Source: an uncultured Christensenella sp.
Lineage (GTDB): Bacteria; Bacillota; Clostridia; Christensenellales; UBA3700
DNA length: 64,000 bases
Direction: 5' to 3'
Assembly (NCBI GenBank): GCA_910583995.1
Contig: CAJTYW010000005.1
Span: forward strand, 66,259 to 130,258
Shown: positions 51,780 through 60,700 of the stretch, one piece after another
How positions within the stretch are numbered: position 1 is the stretch's first letter
How the letters are laid out: the number at the start of each line of letters is the position of its first letter
Notes under the pieces: model-generated
Database searches by the model: none
What the model was told of the DNA's origin: nothing
The model's input: the letters and a program-made list of their open reading frames with translations, nothing else
Made by a program: the position numbers and the translations under genes

Positions 51780-52640
51780 ATGTGGTACGATTCTTTTTTG
51801 CTTCAACTTGAAAACTTTGCAGGTGTGTTTACCGGTGAAGAATTTTATTGGGGCGATATAGTTAATGGAGTAACAGTAGCAATATTGCTTTTTGCAATAT
51901 TTACAATTTCAGCAATAATAGCAATGATAGTAAATGGCACAGCTTGTAGTGAGATAAGACTTGCAAAAACTTTGCGTAGAATTAAAGGCTTTGTCGCAAG
52001 ATTTGGAGTAATTCAAAAAGGCAATTTTATTCATTTTAATAAAATTTGTGCGGCAAAAATGCCAAAGCTTGTAAAAAAATCTTGTATAAGATATATATTT
52101 AATCCAACAGCGGAAAACCAAGCAGAATTAAAAAGGTGTTTAATAAGAACATCAGACAGAAGTTGCACAAACGCTTTTATTGCATATATTTGCGTGTTTG
52201 GTGTGGGTGCAATTTTTGCAATTGCTACAATTGCACTTGAAACATTCTTTTTAGAAGGCAATAATTTGTTTTTAGCGGTAAGCATTTTTTATGGTGCAAG
52301 CATTTTAATTGCAATGGCATTGCAAATGTACTATTTAAGCAATAAATATAAAAATGTAGACATTCAAATTTATTCTGAAATTGCATCAAGATGCGTTAAA
52401 GACGAAGAACAAGACAAAATTATTGAAAAATCTCAAAATGTTGCGCAAAACAGAGTTATTGACAGCATAGACGAGCTAAGACGCATTGTATATGGATTGA
52501 TTGAAAGTGGTGCATCTAAAGAGCTTTTAAGCCTTTTTAAAGACGGATTAATGAGCGTTGCTGCAACAAATTACAATAGCACTGCCGACCAATTAAGATT
52601 GGAAAATATAATTACAAAAATAAACAGTTATATTGCATAA
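51780..52640 (+). CDS. Hypothetical membrane protein, 286 aa
   Basis: I do not recognise the family. There are three hydrophobic stretches (about 28-52, 130-155 and 160-183). A Lys/Arg- and Cys-containing loop lies between the first and second (IKGFVARFGVIQKG; AAKMPKLVKKSCIRY). The C-terminus is a charged, helical cytosolic tail. TTAGGAGAG precedes the ATG. It lies 113 nt after addA with no terminator between, so it may be transcribed with addBA, but nothing links it to recombination. Confidence 0.75.
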   Translation: MWYDSFLLQLENFAGVFTGEEFYWGDIVNGVTVAILLFAIFTISAIIAMIVNGTACSEIRLAKTLRRIKGFVARFGVIQKGNFIHFNKICAAKMPKLVKKSCIRYIFNPTAENQAELKRCLIRTSDRSCTNAFIAYICVFGVGAIFAIATIALETFFLEGNNLFLAVSIFYGASILIAMALQMYYLSNKYKNVDIQIYSEIASRCVKDEEQDKIIEKSQNVAQNRVIDSIDELRRIVYGLIESGASKELLSLFKDGLMSVAATNYNSTADQLRLENIITKINSYIA

Positions 52641-52688
52641 TAGCAGATAATTGTTAAAAAAAATTAATAAGCTAAATAGCTACAAATT

Positions 52689-52730
52689 TGCACATTTTAT
52701 CTAAAGTTTTAGATTTAATGTGCATTTTTA
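52689..52730 (+). terminator. Intrinsic terminator after the 286-aa membrane protein
   Basis: A long stem, TGCACATTTTATCTAAA against TTTAGATTTAATGTGCA with two mismatches, then TTTTTA. Confidence 0.75.
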
Positions 52731-52805
52731 TTGCTTTATTTTGATTTTATTGCATAAAAAGGGATAAATAAAAATTTTTAATTTAATTTTTAGGGTATAA
52801 ATAGG

Positions 52806-52834
52806 TTGCCAAATATTAAAAATAATGTTATCAT
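52806..52834 (+). promoter_or_regulatory. Probable promoter of the corA leader
   Basis: TTGCCA (52806-52811), 17-nt spacer, extended -10 TGTTATCAT (hexamer 52829-52834). Transcription from here gives a leader of about 290 nt before corA. Confidence 0.55.
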
Positions 52835-52840
52835 ATAAAA

Positions 52841-53133
52841 GTAAGAATGAGTTAAATTATTTTTGTAAGTTTACTACAAAACACGGGTTTTTGTCACAAA
52901 AAACCGCTTTTTATGCGTAAAATGTACAAATAATAATATTAGCTTAAATAAATGGAGGTTATTTAAAGTGGACGCGGATTCGAAGTGTTTTCTTCAAGAC
53001 AATTTAATACTCCAACGCCACGGCAATAACTGATTATTGCTTTATTATTGATTTTGTAGTGGTGTGTGGGGTAAGCTCACGCAATTTTTTTGCAAAAAAG
53101 CACTGCAAAACATATTTAAGGAGGTAATAATCT
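52841..53133 (+). promoter_or_regulatory. Structured leader of corA with possible attenuator
   Basis: In order: a terminator-like hairpin (CGG..TTTTT/AAAAA..CCG, 52884-52906, then CTTTTTA); the small ORF at 52968-53033; a perfect 7-bp hairpin GCAATAA-CTGA-TTATTGC (53023-53040) whose loop holds the ORF stop codon; GTAGTG/CACTGC arms (about 53056-53105) enclosing GTGTGTGGGGTAAGCTCACG-type pairing and a T7/A6 stretch; then AAGGAGG and the corA ATG. It does not match the M-box that I know. An ion-sensing leader is inference. Confidence 0.5.
52968..53033 (+). CDS. Candidate leader peptide upstream of corA, 21 aa
   Basis: GTG start with GGAGGT 8-9 nt upstream, encoding MDADSKCFLQDNLILQRHG then two Asn and TGA. 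The base composition is higher in GC than the neighbouring spacer. The stop lies in the loop of a perfect hairpin, as in ribosome-controlled leaders. The strong RBS supports translation. It could alternatively be part of a structured RNA, since GTGG(A)CG at its start can pair with CGCCAC near its end. Confidence 0.45.
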   Translation: MDADSKCFLQDNLILQRHGNN

Positions 53134-54093
53134 ATGATTCAATTATTTTATACAGACGAAAAAGAAAAAGTAATAGAAGCAGATTTTAATGCAATCACAA
53201 ATCGTGATATGCTAAATAATAAATGGATAAGACTTGTCAACCCTACAGATAAGGAGATTGAGAGCGTTGCTAAACTAACAGATGTGGACGAAAATGCAAT
53301 TAAAGCACCACTGGACGATGAAGAGCGTTCTCGTATTGAAATAGAAGATAACTATTCTTTAGTGTTATTTGACATACCTATTATTGAAGAAGAAGAGGGT
53401 GGTTATTATTCTTATTCTACATTGCCTCTTGCATATATTTTGACAGATAAGTTTACAATAACCGTTTGCTTGAAAGACACTGCAGTTATGAAAGACTTTA
53501 CTTTGGGAAGAGTTAAAACTTTTTCCACAAACAAGCGTTCAAGGTTTTTATTTCAAGCACTTTATAATACAAGTACTAAATTCCTTCAATATTTGAAACA
53601 AATTGATAAAGCAAGTGGAAGGATTCAAACAGAGTTACATAAGTCAACAAGAAATAAGGAGTTGTTCCAATTGCTTGACCTAGAAAACTCATTGGTTTAC
53701 TTTAGCACTTCACTTAAAGGTAATGACTTGGTTATCAACAGATTAATCAAAACAGGTGCTATTGTAAAGTATGAAGAAGACCAAGAACTAATCGAAGATG
53801 TTGCAGTCGAAAACCAACAGGCGATAGAAATGACAAGCATTTATCGTGAGATTTTGAGTGTTACTATGGAAGGTTATGCAAACATAATCAACAATAACCA
53901 AAATAACATTATGAAAATTTTGACTTCTATAACATTGTTGCTATCCATTCCAACATTAATTTCCGGTATTTGGGGTATGAATACTACCGTTCCTGGTGAA
54001 GGCAGTTGGTGGGGCTTTATAGGCGTTACAATTGCAACTGTTGTTATTTGTATTGTTGTTGGCATACTACTTCATAAAAAGAAATTACTATAA
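53134..54093 (+). CDS. corA: CorA-family magnesium/divalent cation transporter
   Basis: 319 aa. A large N-terminal cytosolic alpha/beta and stalk-helix domain (1-255) precedes two C-terminal membrane helices. The hallmark GMN motif lies at the end of TM1 (SGIWGMNTTVPGE), and the protein ends in a short KKKLL tail. The family forms pentameric channels for Mg2+, sometimes Co2+, Ni2+ or Zn2+. AAGGAGGT lies 9 nt before the ATG. Monocistronic; the unusual long leader suggests post-initiation control. Confidence 0.93.
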   Translation: MIQLFYTDEKEKVIEADFNAITNRDMLNNKWIRLVNPTDKEIESVAKLTDVDENAIKAPLDDEERSRIEIEDNYSLVLFDIPIIEEEEGGYYSYSTLPLAYILTDKFTITVCLKDTAVMKDFTLGRVKTFSTNKRSRFLFQALYNTSTKFLQYLKQIDKASGRIQTELHKSTRNKELFQLLDLENSLVYFSTSLKGNDLVINRLIKTGAIVKYEEDQELIEDVAVENQQAIEMTSIYREILSVTMEGYANIINNNQNNIMKILTSITLLLSIPTLISGIWGMNTTVPGEGSWWGFIGVTIATVVICIVVGILLHKKKLL

Positions 54094-54152
54094 TTTGTAG
54101 CAATTAATTTTATTGAATTTATAAACAAAGCAGATAAAATATTATAAAAATT

Positions 54153-54182
54153 AAAAAGCAGTCTTTTATAAGACTGCTTTTT
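54153..54182 (+). terminator. Intrinsic terminator of corA
   Basis: AAAAAGCAGTCTT, TTAT loop, AAGACTGCTTTTT. Confidence 0.9.
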
Positions 54183-54250
54183 GTTGTAAAAATATATATT
54201 GCTATATGAATTAAAAAAATGCTAAATATAAGTTTGAAAAAACTTGTTTT

Positions 54251-55471
54251 TTATCCAAGCATTGACCAAATTTTTTCGGCTAAATCATTAATATCGTCTA
54301 TAGCAAGGTATGATGCTGTAAATTCGTATATTTCACGGTGTTCGTGCAAAATTTTGATTATTGCCTTAATTTGAATGTCTTTTGGAGCGGAATTCTTTTT
54401 TAACATTCTGTGACAGTTAGGGCAAAGTTTTACAAGGTTAGCCATATTGTCATATTCTTGCCCATTATGATATGAAATCACGTGGTGAATTTCAAAGGTT
54501 TGTTTGCCAGTTTGTTTATTTTCATAAGTTTTTGTTGTGCCGCAAATTGCGCATTTATCTTCAGCAATATCATTAAACAATTTAACAATGGATTTGTTTC
54601 TGTGGTCATTTTGTTCGCAGGCGTCAAAACCTAGTCTTTTTCTTAATTCTTTTACTGCCTCAGGGGTAAGGCTTTTTTGATAAATGTTGTTTGTAAAAAA
54701 GTTGAGATATTTTATAAACTTAACGTCATCGTTTCGTGAGATAGGCATCTCGAAATTAAAGTAAGTAATGTCATCTTTTAAGTAATAATTATGTTTGTGG
54801 TAAGCATTTTCAAACACTTTTGCTTTGTATTTATTAATAAATCCAATGTTTAAAGCGTAGTAATACAAATTAATTCTAAATTGAGCATTTCTTTGATTTT
54901 CACCTGAAATATATTGCGGTTGCAAGTTTCTTGGGTTAAAATTGGCGTAATTTATAGGCAAATTCATTAAATCTGTAAGTATTTGTGCTTTTTTCAACTC
55001 TATATTATCATTGTAAAAATAGTCTTGTGCAATAAATTTTGCACTTGTGTCAATACTTCCCCTAAGCTCGATAAATCCGCGAATAAATTCCTTTTTTTGT
55101 TCATTTTGTTCAGGCGAAATAACCCAATTTGAAGTCATTAATTTTTGATATAAAGCGACATAAAACATTGTTTTTGTCATATTTAAATCGTTTTTGATAT
55201 AAAAACGCAATTCTGTTACGGTTTTCTTTGAGTTATGTATATCCCAATTATAAAAACCGCTGTATTTATTCATAGAGTCATTTAATTCCTTTGCATAGCT
55301 CAAAAAATCAAAATCGTCTTGGTATACAACTTTTGATGCCATAAAATATGTATATGTGTAAAAGTAATTTTGATTATCAATAGTTTTTTCCATTATACGG
55401 GATAAAAAAGCACCTAACAAAAATGGCTTAATTTCACTTTTTAAAAAATCACTTAATTTAATACTTTTCAT
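54251..55471 (-). CDS. HNH endonuclease, candidate restriction enzyme
   Basis: 406 aa. The first 300 residues are a diverged helical region with no family I know. Residues about 307-350 form an HNH site between two Cys pairs: CAICGTT, then FEIHHVISYHNG, an Asn in DNMANLVKLC, and CPNCHRML. Start chosen at 55471 because AAAGGAG lies 5 nt before it; the frame is open 24 codons further without an RBS. It is divergent from a DNA methyltransferase 328 bp away, the layout of a type II restriction-modification system. The recognition sequence is unknown. A stand-alone HNH function is possible. Confidence 0.75.
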   Translation of the reverse strand: MKSIKLSDFLKSEIKPFLLGAFLSRIMEKTIDNQNYFYTYTYFMASKVVYQDDFDFLSYAKELNDSMNKYSGFYNWDIHNSKKTVTELRFYIKNDLNMTKTMFYVALYQKLMTSNWVISPEQNEQKKEFIRGFIELRGSIDTSAKFIAQDYFYNDNIELKKAQILTDLMNLPINYANFNPRNLQPQYISGENQRNAQFRINLYYYALNIGFINKYKAKVFENAYHKHNYYLKDDITYFNFEMPISRNDDVKFIKYLNFFTNNIYQKSLTPEAVKELRKRLGFDACEQNDHRNKSIVKLFNDIAEDKCAICGTTKTYENKQTGKQTFEIHHVISYHNGQEYDNMANLVKLCPNCHRMLKKNSAPKDIQIKAIIKILHEHREIYEFTASYLAIDDINDLAEKIWSMLG

Positions 55472-55499
55472 ATTGCTCCTTTGTCTAATAGTTGTTGCA

Positions 55500-55515
55500 G
55501 TAAAAATATTTTTAC
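55500..55515. repeat. 16-nt perfect palindrome upstream of the HNH gene
   Basis: GTAAAAAT/ATTTTTAC, 29 bp upstream of the HNH start; a second short dyad (GTACT ... AGTAC, 55526-55540) lies beside it. Could be operator sites controlling the nuclease gene. Confidence 0.4.
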
Positions 55516-55728
55516 AAATTTCTATGTACTCATAAAGTACCACTTATTTTATAGTAAAACTTTAAATAAGGAATTTAGTTATACAATTAAAAATATATTA
55601 AGCTGCAATACTTGTAGATAATTGTTTATAATTTACTTCCCAACTTGTTTTAAACATTGTTATTATCACAAAAATACTATTATAAAAATATTATAGCAAA
55701 TAATTGCAAAAAAAGATAGTCGTTTTTC

Positions 55729-55757
55729 TTGATTTTTTAACAAATTAGGTGTATATT
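55729..55757 (+). promoter_or_regulatory. Promoter of the methyltransferase gene
   Basis: TTGATT (55729-55734), 17-nt spacer, TATATT (55752-55757). In the leader, TTGAGG (55760-55765) pairs with CCTCAA (55781-55786), and the second arm abuts the AAAGGGG ribosome site, so a hairpin could tune translation. Confidence 0.65.
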
Positions 55758-55799
55758 AATTGAGGGACGAAAGTCTTATTCCTCAAAGGGGCGATAATA

Positions 55800-57575
55800 A
55801 TGGAGTTTAGAATACTGGATTTGTTTTGCGGTGCGGGCGGTTTTAGTTGCGGGATTGATTCTCTTGACAATTTTAAGACTGTTATAGGCGTTGATTTTGA
55901 TAAAAGCGTACTGGAAACCTTTAAAAAAAATATAGCAGGCTCAATAGTCATAAACGGCGATTTAACAAGTGCAGATTGCAAAAACGAAGTAATTCAAAAA
56001 GCCCGTGAACTTGGCGTAAATATGATAATAGGTGGTCCGCCTTGTCAGGGGTTTTCGCTAAAAGGCAAAAATTTAGGGCTAAATGACCCAAGGAATTTTT
56101 TGTTTAAAGAGTTTGTTAAAATTGTGGAAGAAATCCAACCTGAAGTGTTTGTTATTGAAAATGTAAAAAACCTTATAAATTCTTGCGGTGGTTACTTTAT
56201 AGGACAAATAACCGACGAGTTTTATAAACTAGGTTATATCGTAAATTATGGGGTGTTAAACGCTAAAAATTTCGGCGTTCCGCAAAGTAGAGAGAGAACG
56301 ATAATTATAGGCTCTAAAACAAAAAGCGTGCCATTGCCACCGAAGTCAGATAAGCTTGTGACAGTTAGAGATGCAATATCCGATTTAAGTTATTTAGAGT
56401 CAGGAGAAGGTGAGTATTGTTCAGATTATATTTTGCCTGCAAAGTCAGATTATCAGTGTGAAATAAGGGCAAATTCAGATAAATTGTACAATCACATTGC
56501 AACAACTCATTCGCCGGTTGCACTTTCTAAATTAGCTTTAATTCCGCCAGAAGGGGATAAGAGTTATTTGCCTAAAGAGTTGTATGGCAAACAAAAATTT
56601 ACTACAACTTGGTCAAGATTGGTATGGGATTTGCAAAGTCCTACTATTGATACAAGGTTTGATACTCCATCAAATGGCAGAAATTCTCACCCAGTACTAA
56701 ATCGTGCAATTACACCACGAGAAGCAGCAAGAATACAAAGTTTCCCGGATAGTTTTGTGTTTTACGGCAAAAAATGCAGTATTTGTAAGCAAATCGGCAA
56801 TGCCGTTCCACCACTATTAGGGCGTGCAATTGGTACAAGTATTAATAACTCTTATGTGGAAAAATCAATTGTTTGTGATGATTCGGAGTTGTATTTAGCC
56901 GATGCTAATATAATTGTAAAAGAGTTTATAAACAAAGGCAAATTAGTGGATTGCATTATTACTGACCCACCATACAATATTTCTCAAGATAACAACTTTG
57001 ACACCCTGCAAAACCCTAGAAAAGGCATTGATTTTGGTGCGTGGGACAATAACTTTGATGTTTGTAGTTGGATAGGTGATTATAGCAAATTGCTTAATAA
57101 AAACGGCTCAATGATTATATTTTGTTCATATCTTTATATTAGTGACATAATTAGAACAATGAAAAAAAACGGCATTGAAATGAAGGACGTTATTGTTTGG
57201 AAAAAAACTAATCCTATGCCAAGAAATATTTCAAGAAGATATGTTCAAGATATGGAATTTGCAGTTTGGGGTGTAAAAAAGAATGCTGTATGGACATTCA
57301 ATAAGCCAAAAGATACACCTTATCTACGCTCAATTATGGAAGCCTCTGTGGTAAGCGGTGCGGAGAGAAAACACCCAACCCAAAAGAGCTTAAAGGTTAT
57401 GGAACAAATTGTCAAGGTTCATACAAATGAGAATGATATTATTTTAGACCCATTTATGGGTAGCGGAACAACAGGTGTTGCAGCTATTTTAAATGATAGA
57501 AAGTTTATAGGCGTTGAAGTAAATCCCGAGTATTTTGATATTGCAAAAGACCGCATATATAAAGACAATAAATAA
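55800..57575 (+). CDS. Fused DNA methyltransferase: C5-cytosine domain plus DPPY amino-methyltransferase domain
   Basis: 591 aa with two complete catalytic domains. Residues 1-345 form a C5-cytosine methyltransferase: motif [12 protein letters not shown], motif [11 protein letters not shown] (nucleophile Cys about 82), VIENV, QSRERT, motif [18 protein letters not shown] and motif X QIGNAVPP. Residues about 365-591 form an amino-methyltransferase: motif [11 protein letters not shown] (about 388) comes before motif [13 protein letters not shown] (about 549), the beta-class order, and DPPY suggests N6-adenine. Two chemistries in one chain suit an asymmetric site. AAAGGGG precedes the ATG. The neighbour is the likely cognate nuclease. 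Confidence 0.93.
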   Translation: MEFRILDLFCGAGGFSCGIDSLDNFKTVIGVDFDKSVLETFKKNIAGSIVINGDLTSADCKNEVIQKARELGVNMIIGGPPCQGFSLKGKNLGLNDPRNFLFKEFVKIVEEIQPEVFVIENVKNLINSCGGYFIGQITDEFYKLGYIVNYGVLNAKNFGVPQSRERTIIIGSKTKSVPLPPKSDKLVTVRDAISDLSYLESGEGEYCSDYILPAKSDYQCEIRANSDKLYNHIATTHSPVALSKLALIPPEGDKSYLPKELYGKQKFTTTWSRLVWDLQSPTIDTRFDTPSNGRNSHPVLNRAITPREAARIQSFPDSFVFYGKKCSICKQIGNAVPPLLGRAIGTSINNSYVEKSIVCDDSELYLADANIIVKEFINKGKLVDCIITDPPYNISQDNNFDTLQNPRKGIDFGAWDNNFDVCSWIGDYSKLLNKNGSMIIFCSYLYISDIIRTMKKNGIEMKDVIVWKKTNPMPRNISRRYVQDMEFAVWGVKKNAVWTFNKPKDTPYLRSIMEASVVSGAERKHPTQKSLKVMEQIVKVHTNENDIILDPFMGSGTTGVAAILNDRKFIGVEVNPEYFDIAKDRIYKDNK

Positions 57576-57624
57576 TTAATCATTGCAGTTATATATATTT
57601 AAATTATAAAATAAATAACAAAAG

Positions 57625-57650
57625 AAAGTGGCAATCTTGCCACTTTTTTT
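57625..57650 (+). terminator. Intrinsic terminator of the methyltransferase gene
   Basis: AAAGTGGCAA, TC, TTGCCACTTT, then a T-run. Confidence 0.9.
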
Positions 57651-57690
57651 ATGCTAAAAGCAAAAATAGAAAAATCAGATATACAAATAA

Positions 57691-57716
57691 AAACACGGCT
57701 ATTGCTAGCCGTGTTT
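57691..57716 (-). terminator. Intrinsic terminator of the 1517-aa surface-protein gene
   Basis: Minus strand: AAACACGGCTA, GCAA loop, TAGCCGTGTTT, then TTATTTG. Confidence 0.85.
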
Positions 57717-57740
57717 AGTTGTTATATGGTAGTGGACTAA

Positions 57741-60700
57741 TTAGTCTAATTCATAGTCACCAATACCGATATCGTTTATGTTACCTTTTCTTCTGCTACC
57801 GCCTCTGCCGCCTTTTACAAAAGCGATAATTGCGATGATTAGAAGGATAATAGCAAGACCACCAAGTACACCAGCAATGATATACCACATAGTGTAATCT
57901 GCATCAGCTACATTACGATATACATTAAGCTCAAGAGTTTTAACTACATTGTTGTTAGCATCTTTAACTTGAACTGTAACTTTGTTCATTTTACCTTCTT
58001 CCAAAGTGTTGCCACTTACAGTGTAAGTATATCCATCTGCAAGTTTTAAGTCAACATTCAAAATCTTAACTCCGTTAGCAACATTGAATGAGTAAGAGTT
58101 TACATCGTTATCAAATTGAATACCTGCATCAATGCTTGAACCACTATCGCCATCTGCAAAACCAATGCCTTTAATGTCAGCGTGTTTACGCTCAACTTCT
58201 AAAGAAATTGTTCTCTTAGAGATTGTATCACTAGCAGTAATAACAATTTCAATTGTGTTTTTACCAACAGGTAATTCAAACAAGTTGCTATCAGCAGTTG
58301 TTTTAACAACATTACCATTTACTTTGATAACATAGCTTGCATTTTCAGCAGCAAGTTTAATGATTGGGTTCAAAGTACTCTTAGTATTATCTACTATATA
58401 AGAACCTTGATAATCTTTAGTGTTGTCAAATACCATTGCTGGGATTTTTCCAAATGTAAGTTCTGTTACATCTGTGTTAGAGTTAGCACTTGCTTCTCTT
58501 ACCAAAGTAATAGTGTAATCTTGAATTATCCCGCCATTTGAAACAGTGAAGAAATAGTCAACTGGGTCATTACCATTTGCAAATAGTTCAGCGATTGTTT
58601 TATTTAAACCAATATCTGAAGTCATACCATCAGGAGTAGTACCCTGAATTTCAATATTAGCAGTGTTATAAGGGAATTTAACTATATATTTAAAGATATT
58701 ATTCTTCAAACCATCTAGCAAGTTACCATCTTTATCATATAGTGGCAAAGTCTTGTTTCCATCAATTACAACTTCCAAAGTCTTTAGGGTAGGGCTTAAC
58801 AAATCACGAGTTAACTTAACAACATAAATTTTAACAGTGTCATCAGAAGTTACTGTGATAGTGTAAGTTTTGCTTTGACCATAACCTAAATTTGTAACTT
58901 GGTAAGTTAAGTTGTTTTGAATTTTATTAAGAGTAAGCTCTTTACCATTTTCAGTTAAAGTGATTTTTGCATTAGGGTTAACCGCAGCAATTTGGAATGT
59001 AAGTACATCTGAATCAGAACTATTGTTAATAGCAACTTCAAATAAGTATTGAGACGCGAAGTCAATTTGACCTTTGATTTGGTTGCTACCGTGTTTGTTG
59101 TCAACTCTTAAAGTAAGTAGATTAGCATTAGTGTTAGCTTTTTCTCTGTTGATTGCAATAGTATAAGAAGATGATTCGTTTCCATCTTGAGATGTAACTT
59201 TTACAGTAATTTCATTATCATTACCTTCTTTTAAAACGATAAAACCATTTGAATCATATTCGATTTCATTAGAAGGTTTACCATTGTAAGTAATTTCAAA
59301 TGTAGCATTTTCGTGGTGAACAGCATAAACATCAACTGCAGATACGCTATAAGGAACATTAATGTTATATTCGGCTACGCCATTGTCATAATTTGCTAAA
59401 TAGTTTTTACCATCTGTACCAGTGATTCTCAAATCACGGATAACTGCGTCATCAGAAAGAGTAGCTTCTTGAGTGATAATAGTTATTTTATATTCTTTAT
59501 AACCTGAACCATTCATTGAGTTTTCAGGAATAACTTTTACAACAAATGTATGTTCGTTTTTAACTTTTGGAACAATTGTGTATTCCATTATAGCGCCACC
59601 AAGGTTACCATTGATTTCTGCAACATCTGAATTAGTTACAGCAACAATTTTAACTTTAGATAGCTCAACACCTTCAGCAAGTTTTACAGTGTAATCAGTT
59701 TTAGTAGAAGAAAAAGCTTCGTCAACTAAAATGTCTTTACTTTCGTCGCCATTAACATAAACATTTAATGATTTTAAAGTGTTGTCATTGCTTGCAGCTT
59801 TACGCTCAATAGTGATTGTATATTTTTTGTCAGTATCTTCATCAAACTTAATTCCGTCAGTACCTTTAGAAGTAATAACGATTTTAGTTTTAGTGTTACT
59901 GCTTAGTCTTACTGTGCCAATGTGTTTAGAGTCACCTTTAGCTTTTTCTTCATTATTATCGTCTGCGATTACTTGTCTGTACAATTCGTTAGTACCACCA
60001 ACATAAACGATAGTGCTTTTACCTTTTGCAAAAACAGTCAAGTTTAATTCACTTGTTTTGTAAGGAACAGCAAAGTCATAAGTTAATGTGTCAGCATCGA
60101 AATTGAAATGCTTGTCACCAGCTTCATTTTTATTACCAAAATCAATATCAGTGATATTGTAGAATTCTTCAGTGATAACGATATTTAATGAATAAGCATT
60201 ACTTGTGCCGTTTTCAGAACTTACAAGAACAGGGATATTATTTACACCATTCTTTAATTTTTCAGAAGAATATTCATAAGTATTGTAATCAAGATACTTA
60301 CCATTTTCAGTACTTGTAATTTCACTGCCGTTACCTACAAAACCTGAAAGGCTAGAAGAGTCAGTGATAGCAATTCTGAATTTAACATAAGTTGTAGTGT
60401 CAAAAGTATTTAAAGTAAATGTATTCTTTTTGCTATCATATTCAAAGTCAGCGCCAGTTTGAACGCCGTCAACTTTGTTGAATACTTTAACCCAATGAGC
60501 ACCATTGTCAATGCTGTATTCCAAACTTACAATAGCACCAGGCAAAACTTCGTTAGCAACATCAATATCATATTCTTCGGTGTTACCTGCAGAAGCAATA
60601 ACTTGCAATTTGTATCTTCCAGCAGTTAAAGTATAAACGCCTTCAGTACTTGCAACTTCTGTACCGCTTTGTAATAATTTGAATGTAGCTTTATCTTTTA

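Noticed and set aside
52841..53133. M-box (ykoK) magnesium riboswitch before corA
   Set aside because: I could not find the conserved M-box core; the visible elements are a small ORF and unrelated hairpins.
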